Assembly: GCA_937941555.1 (NCBI GenBank)
Contig: CALDHJ010000516.1
Span: 1-5,715 of the forward strand
Direction: 5' to 3'
DNA: 5,715 nt
Origin: an uncultured Granulosicoccaceae bacterium
Lineage (GTDB): Bacteria > Pseudomonadota > Gammaproteobacteria > CALCKW01
In this document: in pieces, positions 1 through 5,715 of the stretch
How the letters are laid out: each line of letters begins with the position of its first letter
How positions within the stretch are numbered: the first letter of the stretch is position 1
Made by a program: the position numbers and the translations under genes
Notes under the pieces: model-generated
Databases searched by the model: none
What the model was told of the DNA's origin: nothing
Seen by the model: the letters and a program-made list of their open reading frames with translations, nothing else

Positions 1-744
1 TACGACCAGGGCGAGTTCGAGAGCGCCGGCAACCGCTTCGAATTCGAGTTTCTCACCTACAACCTCGTCTTCGCCCATTCCGGGTTGCCGCGCGGACTGC
101 CGTTCTGGCAGCGCGGCCTCGCGGGGCTGATCAACGGCAACCGCGACTGGCACCAGCTCGACCACTACGTTGCCGCCACCCTTGCACTGCGCAACGGCGA
201 GCTGATTGCCGTGACGCTACAACAACACAACTACCTCACCACCTACCGCATACCGACAGACATCGCACCGGACGACAGCGGGCGTTTGCGCTTCGACATC
301 GCCATCGGCTCGAACGAGCTCTACCCTCACGCAAGCGAACGCACGCGCCACCCGACGGTGTCCTTCATCACCGCTGACAACATCGAATTCGTCATGACCG
401 GGCAAGACAAACCGATGCTCGGCGCCTTCGATGTAACCGACGGCACCGAGGAGCCGGACTACAGCCTGCAGTTCCTGCCACCGTCGGATGCCTTCTACGG
501 TTTCCGTGGCACCCTCGGTGCGAAGCGGATGCTGCCCGGTCGCAGCGGACCACCCGGCGCCGACTACAACACCCTGCCCGCGATCAAACCCTACGCCACA
601 GCCATGGCCGTCGGCTGGCGCGGCACAACGCCAGACGCTGCCAAGGCCAGGATGGCGGCGCTCATGGACGGCTGGACGATTCACCCGGAGGGCGTCCAGG
701 CTGCCATCGACGCCTTTGTCGTCGACCTGAATCTGCAACCCTGA
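1..744 (+). CDS. Unrecognised protein, 5'-truncated by window edge
   Basis: The reading frame is open from the first base to the TGA at 742-744, giving 247 visible residues. The start lies upstream of the window. A TTG at position 85 could be called as a start, but the frame before it is also protein-like (it includes FEFEFLTYNLVFAHSG), so I read 85 as internal. The protein looks soluble: there is no long hydrophobic segment, aromatic and acidic residues are frequent, and the N-terminal part is rich in Trp, His and Tyr (for example residues near WHQLDHYVAATLAL). The C-terminus ends in a probable amphipathic helix (AAIDAFVVDLNLQP). I do not recognise the family and assign no function. The stop is 22 bases before the SDR start, which suggests one operon, so it may act in the same pathway as that protein. 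Certain to be coding; function unknown. Confidence 0.85.
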   Translation, partial: YDQGEFESAGNRFEFEFLTYNLVFAHSGLPRGLPFWQRGLAGLINGNRDWHQLDHYVAATLALRNGELIAVTLQQHNYLTTYRIPTDIAPDDSGRLRFDIAIGSNELYPHASERTRHPTVSFITADNIEFVMTGQDKPMLGAFDVTDGTEEPDYSLQFLPPSDAFYGFRGTLGAKRMLPGRSGPPGADYNTLPAIKPYATAMAVGWRGTTPDAAKARMAALMDGWTIHPEGVQAAIDAFVVDLNLQP

Positions 745-755
745 CAATCACCATC

Positions 756-760
756 GAGGA
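756..760 (+). promoter_or_regulatory. Shine-Dalgarno site of the SDR gene
   Basis: GAGGA lies six bases before the ATG at 767. It fixes that start, which also gives the N-terminus expected for this SDR branch (MDLGIAGKHAIV). It sits inside the 22-base gap after the upstream gene, with no room for a separate terminator and promoter, so read-through from the first gene is likely. Confidence 0.75.
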
Positions 761-766
761 ACCCCC

Positions 767-1546
767 ATGGATCTTGGAATAGCCGGCAAGCACGCCATCG
801 TCTGCGCGGCGTCACGCGGCCTCGGTCGCGGGTGCGCCGAGGCACTCGCCGCAGAGGGCGTCAACCTTGTCATAAACGGGCGCACTCCGGACACACTCAA
901 CGCAACGGCCGACGCGTTGCGCGCGCAATACGGCATCGACGTTACGGCTGTCGCCGCCGACATCGGCAGCGAGGACGGCCGGGCAGCGGTCATTGCCGCC
1001 TGCCCCGAACCCGACATCCTCGTCAACAACAACGGCGGGCCGCCGCCGGGCAACTGGGCCGATTGGGGACGCGACGACTGGCTCGGTGCAGTCGAGCAGA
1101 ACATGATCACACCGATCATGATGATCAACGCACTGCTGCCTGGCATGATGGCGCGCGGCTGGGGCCGCGTCGTCAACATTACGTCCCAGTCGGTGAAATC
1201 GCCGATCCCAGTGCTCGGCCTGTCAAACGGCGCGCGCGCCGGGCTGACCGGATTTGTCGCCGGCACCGCACGCCAGGTGGCCGGCAGCGGTATCACGGTC
1301 AACAACTTGCTGCCCGGCATCCACGCCACAGACCGCGCCATCGCACTCGATCAGGGGGTCGCCAACGCACAGGGCATTTCCCCCGAACAGGCGAAGCAGA
1401 ACCGCGAGGCCACGATCCCGGTCGGCCGCTACGGCACCGCAGCGGAATTCGGCGCGACCTGCGCGTTTCTGTGTTCGCAACACGCAGGCTTCATAATCGG
1501 TCAGAATGTCCTGCTCGACGGCGGCGCGATCAACACCACGCTCTGA
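767..1546 (+). CDS. SDR family oxidoreductase, BKR-like branch with atypical active site
   Basis: A 259-residue Rossmann-fold protein of the short-chain dehydrogenase/reductase superfamily, the usual length for a classical SDR. Seen in the sequence: a glycine-rich cofactor loop at residues 13-20 (CAASRGLG, where classical members have TGxxxGxG), Asp65 in AADIG, NNNGGPPPG at about 87-95 in the NNAG position, Asn112 of the catalytic tetrad, Ser140 in NITS, and the C-terminal LLDGGAINTTL. In the YxxxK position the protein has Ser153-Asn-Gly-Ala-Arg157, so both the catalytic Tyr and Lys are replaced. From family knowledge, this matches the group called BKR_like_SDR_like (cd05344), which resembles beta-ketoacyl-ACP reductases but lacks perfect cofactor and tetrad motifs. 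NAD(P)(H) binding is plausible; the substrate and even the oxidoreductase activity are uncertain. It is cytoplasmic and probably co-transcribed with the gene ending at 744. Confidence 0.93.
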   Translation: MDLGIAGKHAIVCAASRGLGRGCAEALAAEGVNLVINGRTPDTLNATADALRAQYGIDVTAVAADIGSEDGRAAVIAACPEPDILVNNNGGPPPGNWADWGRDDWLGAVEQNMITPIMMINALLPGMMARGWGRVVNITSQSVKSPIPVLGLSNGARAGLTGFVAGTARQVAGSGITVNNLLPGIHATDRAIALDQGVANAQGISPEQAKQNREATIPVGRYGTAAEFGATCAFLCSQHAGFIIGQNVLLDGGAINTTL

Positions 1547-1553
1547 CGCCCGA

Positions 1554-1580
1554 TCGGCCGGCGCCACACCCGCCGGCCGA
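1554..1580 (+). terminator. GC-rich hairpin behind the SDR gene (terminator or mRNA-end stem)
   Basis: A perfect ten-base inverted repeat, TCGGCCGGCG at 1554-1563 and CGCCGGCCGA at 1571-1580, encloses a seven-base loop (CCACACC). It begins seven bases after the SDR stop codon. No T-run follows (the next bases are ATCCCTGTGC), so it is not a standard intrinsic terminator. It may pause polymerase, mark a Rho-dependent end or protect the mRNA 3' end. The stem is seen; the role is inferred. Confidence 0.5.
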
Positions 1581-1611
1581 ATCCCTGTGCTCCGGTGCGA
1601 TACGGTTTCGC

Positions 1612-1633
1612 CCTCAGCCGAACCCCACTGAGG
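1612..1633 (+). promoter_or_regulatory. Inverted repeat covering the Shine-Dalgarno of the DMT gene
   Basis: CCTCAG at 1612-1617 pairs perfectly with CTGAGG at 1628-1633 across a ten-base loop. The right arm contains GAGG (1630-1633), the only SD-like sequence before the GTG at 1644 (ten-base spacer). If the RNA folds this way, ribosome access to the transporter start would be reduced. The repeat is seen; translational control is inferred, and a six-base stem can arise by chance in GC-rich DNA. Confidence 0.35.
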
Positions 1634-1643
1634 CAACTCCACC

Positions 1644-2543
1644 GTGCTGAGCCGAAACGACGTCACCGCCATGCTGCTGATGGCCGCGGGTATCGGCTCG
1701 CTCGTGACCATGGACGCCGCGGTGAAGGAGCTCGTCACCGCCGGCATACACGCGGTGCAGCTGATCGCTCTGCGCGCCGTACTCATCACCACCGCAATCT
1801 ATCTGCTCTTCCGCGCACGCGGTAACGCCGACACCCTTGTACCGAAGCGCTGGGGCTGGCAGGTTGCCCGTTCGGTGGTGGGCTTCATTGCCCCGTGTGC
1901 CTTCTTCATGTCGCTCGCCTACCTGCCACAGGCCGACGCGACAGTGCTGTTTTTCTCGGCCCCTCTGATCGTGACCGTGTGCTCGGTCTGGCTGCTCGGC
2001 GAGCGCTTCGGATTGCACCGCTGGATTGCCGTCGGTGTCGGCTTTGTGGGCGTCGTGATCGCACTCGACCCCGAGGGCGGACAAGACCTGCGCGGTTACG
2101 CGCTCGCCGCAATCGGCAGCCTCGCCTACGCCGCGCTCTTTCTGCTCGGCAAAGTGTTGTCACGCACCGAGAGCACCGCCTCTCTGGTGATGGCCTACAA
2201 CCTCGGCACCGGTGCGGTCGGGCTCGCGTTGCTACCGTGGTTCTGGGTGCCGATGTCGTCCTATCAGTGGCTGATCCTGGGTGTGTTGGCTCTGCTCGCG
2301 GTCATTGGCCACTTTTGCGTGACCGAAGCCTTTGCGCGCGCCGACGCGTCGCTTCTGTCACCGATCGAATACACCACGCTGTTCTGGGCCGTGGCCTACG
2401 ACTGGCTGCTCTGGCAACACGCGCCGAACGGACAAACGCTGCTCGGCGGCAGCGTGGTGATCCTCGCAGGACTGTATTTCATCCACCGCGAACGCCTCGC
2501 CAAACGCCCACCAGACAGCTCAGAGCAACCCACAACAGACTGA
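1644..2543 (+). CDS. EamA/DMT-family transporter (ten-helix permease)
   Basis: A 299-residue inner-membrane protein with about ten hydrophobic helices in two EamA repeats, the normal size and plan for the drug/metabolite transporter superfamily. Repeat 1 covers about residues 10-141 and ends in the typical block LPQADATVLFFSAPL...WLLGERF (Glu120) followed by GVGFVGVVIAL. Repeat 2 covers about 150-285 and repeats the pattern with ARADASLLSPIEYTTLFWAV and GGSVVILAGLYFIHRER. In the second repeat the usual Glu (as in FGE) is replaced by WQH at about 257-259. The tail after residue 285 is hydrophilic and probably cytoplasmic. Members export amino acids, nucleosides or other small metabolites; the substrate cannot be read here. 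I chose the GTG start at 1644 because GAGG stands ten bases upstream; an ATG at 1671 (residue 10) is possible but has no SD. The gene follows the SDR gene by 97 bases on the same strand. Confidence 0.92.
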   Translation: MLSRNDVTAMLLMAAGIGSLVTMDAAVKELVTAGIHAVQLIALRAVLITTAIYLLFRARGNADTLVPKRWGWQVARSVVGFIAPCAFFMSLAYLPQADATVLFFSAPLIVTVCSVWLLGERFGLHRWIAVGVGFVGVVIALDPEGGQDLRGYALAAIGSLAYAALFLLGKVLSRTESTASLVMAYNLGTGAVGLALLPWFWVPMSSYQWLILGVLALLAVIGHFCVTEAFARADASLLSPIEYTTLFWAVAYDWLLWQHAPNGQTLLGGSVVILAGLYFIHRERLAKRPPDSSEQPTTD

Positions 2544-2628
2544 GCGTACGCACGCGCAGTGGCCATAGACTGTGGCAGCGCTGGCCTTGCGGCCGGTCGT
2601 GCGAACCGCCGGCAATTAATCCGCAGTC

Positions 2629-2642
2629 GGTCCGAACGGACC
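2629..2642 (+). promoter_or_regulatory. Perfect inverted repeat, possible operator upstream of the MATE gene
   Basis: GGTCCGAACGGACC is a six-base inverted repeat (GGTCCG / CGGACC) around a central AA. It ends 13 bases before the -10-like TATACT at 2656-2661 and so occupies the place of a -35 box. A further CGGTCC half-site lies at 2663-2668, just beyond the -10. No T-run follows, so it is not a terminator. This arrangement fits binding by a dimeric regulator. The repeats are seen; the operator role is inferred. Confidence 0.35.
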
Positions 2643-2655
2643 AAAGCTTGCGAAC

Positions 2656-2661
2656 TATACT
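2656..2661 (+). promoter_or_regulatory. Possible -10 box of the MATE gene promoter
   Basis: TATACT matches five of six bases of the bacterial sigma-70 -10 consensus in otherwise GC-rich DNA. With transcription starting around 2668, the leader to the ATG at 2688 would be about 20 bases. No good -35 hexamer is found at 16-18 bases spacing (the bases there are within CCGAACGG), so the promoter would be weak or activator-dependent. Confidence 0.35.
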
Positions 2662-2687
2662 CCGGTCCCACACCGCACCCGCCCGAC

Positions 2688-4097
2688 ATGCACGCAGACG
2701 CCAACCGCGATCGATTGCTCAATGCGCCTCTCGTGCGGCTCTTCCCGAAGCTTGCCCTCCCGATCGCGCTCGGCCTGCTCGTGCACGGCCTCTACAGCTT
2801 TGTCGACGCGATATTCGTTGCACGCTTCATCGGCACCGTGGAGTTCGGCGGCGTGTCGGCGGCCTTTCCGGTCTACATGCTGCTGATCGCACTGAATTCG
2901 GCGATCGGCAGCGGCATGGCCTCTCTCGTGGCGCGCCAACTCGGTGCCAACGACCGCGCCGGCGCGCACCAGACCTTCAACACAACGTTGCTCTTTGCCG
3001 CCGTGTTCGGCGCTGCACTCGGCGCGCTCTTGTGGTTCGGGCAGTCACAGCTCTTCGAGTGGATGGCGCTGCCCGAGGCGCTGCGCACCTCAGCGCGCGA
3101 GTACCTGACCCCGATCACAGCCGTTGCCGCAATCAGCTTTGTCAGCGGTGTTCTCAGCGACGGTTTGCGCGCCATGGGTGAGATGCCGCGCGTGATGCGG
3201 CTGATGTTGTTCTCGGCGCTGCTCAACATCGCGCTCGACGCCCTCTTTATCGTGGTGTTCGGCTGGGGCGTACCGGGTGTCGCCTGGGCTACGGTCGTGA
3301 CCATCGTGGTCACCCTGCTCTACGCCACCTTTCTGTTTCACCGCCGCACCTACCCGGCTCAACCCGATCGCACAGCCATGCGCTGGCACTGGCCGACCGT
3401 AAGGCAAGTGGTTGTACTCGGCGCACCAGTGGTGCTGAGCCACACGGGTTACGCCGTCGGCATTGCCGCAATCAACATCGCGACCACCCACGCCGCACCC
3501 GCCGCCGATGCCGACCTCTGGATCAGTGCCAACGGCGTGATTCAGCGCGTGTTCATGCTCCTCTTTCTGCCGGTGATGGGCATGATGATCGCGTTGCAGA
3601 CCCTCGCGGGATACAACTACGGCGCGGGCCAGCACCAGCGCGTGCGGCAAGCGCTCACCGTTGCACTTGGCTACAGCGCGCTCTACACCGTGCCCATCGC
3701 ACTCGTGATGGTGATCTCCCCGCACACGGTGTTCGCAATTTTCGGCGACGATGCGGCACTCATGCAGACCAGCGAAATCATCGCCCGCGTGGTCTACCTG
3801 AGCTTTCCGCTGATCGGTGTGATTCTGATGGTGCCGGCGTTGATGCAGGCGACCGGCCACGCGCTCGTTGCGGTGGCGCTCTACGCCACACACACCTGGC
3901 TGATCATGCTGCCGGTTCTGACAACCTTTACGCTGTCCTACCAGCTGCCCGGTGTGCGCTGGGCATTGCCGGTAACCGACACCCTGAGCGTGCTGGTGAT
4001 GGTGTTGACCTACCTGATCGTGTTTCGCGATCACCCGTCGACGCGAGCTGCGACCACGCCAACCACGGTGGCCGCGCGCGGCGCGCCGGGACGCTGA
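2688..4097 (+). CDS. MATE-family efflux transporter
   Basis: A 469-residue inner-membrane protein with about twelve hydrophobic helices in two halves, the usual length for multidrug and toxic compound extrusion (MATE) proteins, which expel cations and dyes by Na+ or H+ antiport. Motifs seen: helix 1 with LYSFVDAIFVARFIG (Asp40), the block SDGLRAMGEMPRVM then LLNIALDALFIVV and GVPGVAWATV at about 157-202, typical of the end of the first half, and GYNYGAG at 308-314, the matching signature in the second half. A GTG at 2559 opens the frame 43 residues earlier, but that stretch is hydrophilic, Arg-rich and unlike MATE N-termini, and a -10-like box lies inside it, so I prefer the ATG at 2688. No clear SD precedes either start. 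The C-terminal tail (about 448-469) is Ala/Thr/Arg-rich and probably cytoplasmic. Substrate unknown. Closest in feel to the NorM/MepA-type bacterial branch, but I cannot place it more exactly. Confidence 0.93.
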   Translation: MHADANRDRLLNAPLVRLFPKLALPIALGLLVHGLYSFVDAIFVARFIGTVEFGGVSAAFPVYMLLIALNSAIGSGMASLVARQLGANDRAGAHQTFNTTLLFAAVFGAALGALLWFGQSQLFEWMALPEALRTSAREYLTPITAVAAISFVSGVLSDGLRAMGEMPRVMRLMLFSALLNIALDALFIVVFGWGVPGVAWATVVTIVVTLLYATFLFHRRTYPAQPDRTAMRWHWPTVRQVVVLGAPVVLSHTGYAVGIAAINIATTHAAPAADADLWISANGVIQRVFMLLFLPVMGMMIALQTLAGYNYGAGQHQRVRQALTVALGYSALYTVPIALVMVISPHTVFAIFGDDAALMQTSEIIARVVYLSFPLIGVILMVPALMQATGHALVAVALYATHTWLIMLPVLTTFTLSYQLPGVRWALPVTDTLSVLVMVLTYLIVFRDHPSTRAATTPTTVAARGAPGR

Positions 4098-4101
4098 GGC
4101 C

Positions 4102-4121
4102 CCTCACGCGCTGGCATGAGG
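4102..4121. terminator. Weak hairpin between the convergent MATE and FAD-enzyme genes
   Basis: CCTCA at 4102-4106 and TGAGG at 4117-4121 pair; with one C/A mismatch the stem extends by GC/GC to a four-base loop. It begins four bases after the MATE stop, in the 55-base gap between two genes that end towards each other, where a shared terminator is expected. No T-run adjoins either side (a T5 run at 4149-4153 is too far away). Terminator function is only suggested by position. Confidence 0.25.
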
Positions 4122-4152
4122 CGCGGCCTGCGAAGCCGGGACCACCTCTTTT

Positions 4153-5715
4153 TCATGCAACCGCGTCACTTCGCCCGGCGTTGCGCCCGGAGAAAATGCA
4201 GCCCCCGAGAAAGGTGCCCTCGAGCGCGTTGTAACCATGGTATCCGCCGCCACCGAATCCGGCCGCTTCACCCACGGCAAAGAGGCCGGGCACCGCTTCG
4301 CCATCCGATCCGATCATCTGGCTGTCGAGGTTGGTGTGCAGGCCGCCGAGCGTCTTGCGGGTCAACACGTGCAACCGCACGGCGATCAGCGGGCCGTTCG
4401 ACGGGTCGAGGTACTTGTGTGGTTTGGCGGTGCGAATCAGTTTGTCACCGCGGTAGTGTCGCGCCGCGTGGATCGCCATCATCTGCGCGTCTTTGGTGAA
4501 GGGGTTGTCGATCTGGGCATCGCGCGCGGTGATCTGGTGGCGGATGTGCGCTTCATCGAGCAAATTTTCACCCGTGAGCGCATTCATGCGCGCGACCAGC
4601 GTCGTGAGATCGTCCGCCACGATGAAGTCCTCGCCGTGTTCCTTGAACGCCTCGACCGGATCGGTGGCGCGGCTGCCCGAGAGTACCCGTTGCTGGATGA
4701 CCGATTTCCAACTGCCGGATGTAAAATCCGGATTCTGCTCAGAGCCCGACAGCGCGAACTCTTTCTTGATGACTTTTTGCGTGAGGATGAACCAGCTGTA
4801 GTCGTAGCCCGTTTCGAGAATCGCCTTGAGCGTGCCCATGCTGTCGAATCCCGGCAGTGCGGGAGGCCGAAAGCGGCTGCCGCGCGCGTCGAACCACATC
4901 GACGACGGACCGGGCAGAATGCGGATGCCGTGACGCGGCCAGATCGGGTCCCAGTTCTTGACCCCCTCCGTGTAATGCCACATGCGATCGCCGTTGATCA
5001 CCTGGCCACCCGCGGACTCACTGATGCCGATCATGCGCCCGTCGACGTGGGCCGGCACACCCGCCACCATGTTCGCCGGCGCCGCGCCGAGGCGCTCTTT
5101 GGGCCAGGCTTGACGTACCAGGTCGAAATTGCCACCGATACCGCCAGAGCCCACCACCACTGACGCTGCGTGCAACTGAAAATCCCCCACGGCCTCGCGG
5201 TTGGTTGGCGCGCCCTGCACGGCATCGTCCGGTGCCAGCACGGTACCGCTGACGCCGCTCGCGGCGCCGCCGGTCATGTCGATGCGGTCGACCTGGTGAC
5301 GGTACCGAATCGATAGCGATCCGCTCGCCTGGTGTGCCTCACAGCGACGAATGAAGGGCGCAAGCACACCGGGACCGGTGCCCCAGGTGATGTGAAAGCG
5401 CGGCACGGAGTTGCCGTGTTCAGTGGCGAAGCCGCCACCGCGTTCGGCCCACCCCACCACCGGGAACCAGCGCATGCCCATGCCGTGCAGCCACGACCGC
5501 ATCTCGCCGCTTGCAAAATCGACATAGGCGTCCGCCCACTGGCGCGGCGACGCGTCCTCGGGACGATCGAACTGCGCCGAGCCCATCCAGTCGCCGAGTG
5601 CCAGCGCGTGGTTGTCGCGCACCCCCATGCGGCGCTGCTCGGGGGTGTCGACCATGAACAATCCGCCGAGCGACCAGAAGGCTTGCCCGCCGAGGTTTTG
5701 TGGCCCCTCCTGATC
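4153..5715 (-). CDS. FAD-binding dehydrogenase (fumarate reductase / KstD-like flavoprotein), N-terminus beyond window
   Basis: On the minus strand the frame is open from the right edge to TGA at 4155-4153, giving 520 visible residues. The start is outside: the frame continues through DQEGPQNLGGQAFWSLGGLF before any ATG or TTG candidate near 5655-5661, and this stretch is conserved family sequence. About 30 residues, including the expected GxGxxG FAD-binding motif, are therefore missing from view; the protein should be near 550 residues. Visible blocks (numbered from the edge): NLGGQAFWSLGGLF at 7-20, NSVPRFHITWGTGPGV at 102-117, VVGSGGIGGNFDLV at 187-200, HVDGRMIGIS at 223-232, WHYTEGVKNWDPIW at 246-259, FALSGSEQNPDF at 320-331, and the C-terminal FAD-site block GLFAVGEAAGFGGGGYHGYN at 477-496. 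From memory this is the group of 'putative FAD-binding dehydrogenase' (mycobacterial Rv0785-like) within the fumarate reductase/succinate dehydrogenase/ketosteroid-dehydrogenase superfamily. It probably reduces or desaturates an organic substrate in the cytoplasm; the substrate is unknown. Convergent with the MATE gene. Confidence 0.93.
   Translation of the reverse strand, partial: DQEGPQNLGGQAFWSLGGLFMVDTPEQRRMGVRDNHALALGDWMGSAQFDRPEDASPRQWADAYVDFASGEMRSWLHGMGMRWFPVVGWAERGGGFATEHGNSVPRFHITWGTGPGVLAPFIRRCEAHQASGSLSIRYRHQVDRIDMTGGAASGVSGTVLAPDDAVQGAPTNREAVGDFQLHAASVVVGSGGIGGNFDLVRQAWPKERLGAAPANMVAGVPAHVDGRMIGISESAGGQVINGDRMWHYTEGVKNWDPIWPRHGIRILPGPSSMWFDARGSRFRPPALPGFDSMGTLKAILETGYDYSWFILTQKVIKKEFALSGSEQNPDFTSGSWKSVIQQRVLSGSRATDPVEAFKEHGEDFIVADDLTTLVARMNALTGENLLDEAHIRHQITARDAQIDNPFTKDAQMMAIHAARHYRGDKLIRTAKPHKYLDPSNGPLIAVRLHVLTRKTLGGLHTNLDSQMIGSDGEAVPGLFAVGEAAGFGGGGYHGYNALEGTFLGGCIFSGRNAGRSDAVA

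Noticed and set aside
832..1650. Plus-strand open frame of 272 codons overlapping the SDR gene
   Set aside because: Arg/His-rich shadow frame; the SDR frame has an SD site and clear SDR motifs.
2592..2613. GCCGG / CCGGC inverted repeat after the DMT stop as a terminator
   Set aside because: Only five paired bases with a 12-base loop and no T-tract; too weak to call.
1895..3181. Plus-strand open frame of 428 codons spanning the DMT and MATE genes
   Set aside because: It is Arg-rich with no recognisable fold, overlaps two well-supported transporters in another frame, and is the kind of frame expected by chance in GC-rich coding DNA.
3090..4034. Minus-strand open frame of 314 codons opposite the MATE gene
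   Set aside because: The translation is His/Gln/Asp-rich low-complexity sequence, the usual antisense shadow of a hydrophobic membrane protein gene with biased codons.
4072..4087. Overlapping palindromes CCGCGCGCGG and GGCGCGCC near the end of the MATE gene
   Set aside because: They lie inside the coding sequence in an Ala/Arg-rich tail, where runs of GC/CG are expected, and no T-run follows on either strand.
4124..4153. CGGC/GCCG hairpin followed by a T5 run as an intrinsic terminator for the MATE gene
   Set aside because: The stem is only four bases and the T-run begins ten bases after it, so it does not meet the usual pattern.
4237..5163. Plus-strand open frame of 308 codons opposite the FAD dehydrogenase
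   Set aside because: Arg/His/Val-rich with no motif, and the opposite strand has strong family motifs along the same stretch.

Overview
The window is GC-rich (roughly 60-65% by eye) and densely coding. Its genes have a mostly housekeeping or accessory-metabolic character: a short-chain dehydrogenase (SDR)-like protein, two membrane transporters of different superfamilies, and a large flavoprotein dehydrogenase. Codon choice is strongly biased to G/C at third positions. Spacing and protein families fit a free-living, high-GC bacterium, most likely a proteobacterium, but nothing here fixes the taxon. I see no tRNA, rRNA, CRISPR array, insertion sequence or phage gene.

Layout, left to right. 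(1) Positions 1-744, plus strand: the 3' part of a gene that enters from outside the window. I do not recognise its protein. (2) Positions 767-1546, plus strand: an SDR-fold protein with a good Shine-Dalgarno (SD) site, 22 bases after the first gene and probably co-transcribed with it. It belongs to the beta-ketoacyl-ACP-reductase-like branch in which the catalytic Tyr and Lys are replaced. (3) A 97-base gap holding two clean inverted repeats. One lies directly behind the SDR stop codon; the other covers the SD site of the next gene. (4) Positions 1644-2543, plus strand: a ten-helix EamA/DMT exporter. (5) A 144-base gap with a -10-like TATACT and a perfect 14-base inverted repeat just upstream, a possible promoter and operator. 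(6) Positions 2688-4097, plus strand: a MATE-family efflux protein, best started at the internal ATG rather than at the upstream GTG. (7) Positions 4153-5715, minus strand: a convergent FAD-binding dehydrogenase of the fumarate reductase / 3-ketosteroid-dehydrogenase superfamily. Its N-terminal nucleotide-binding motif lies beyond the right edge.

How the genes work together: the unknown gene and the SDR look like one transcription unit. The DMT and MATE genes may follow on the same strand but each has a gap with its own possible control signals. The FAD enzyme is on the opposite strand and need not be related. The two transporters suggest export of small metabolites or toxic compounds, but no substrate can be read from the sequence. 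I found no convincing novel multi-gene system. The points most worth a second look are the altered SDR active site, the SD-covering hairpin ahead of the DMT gene, and the inverted repeat at the MATE promoter region.
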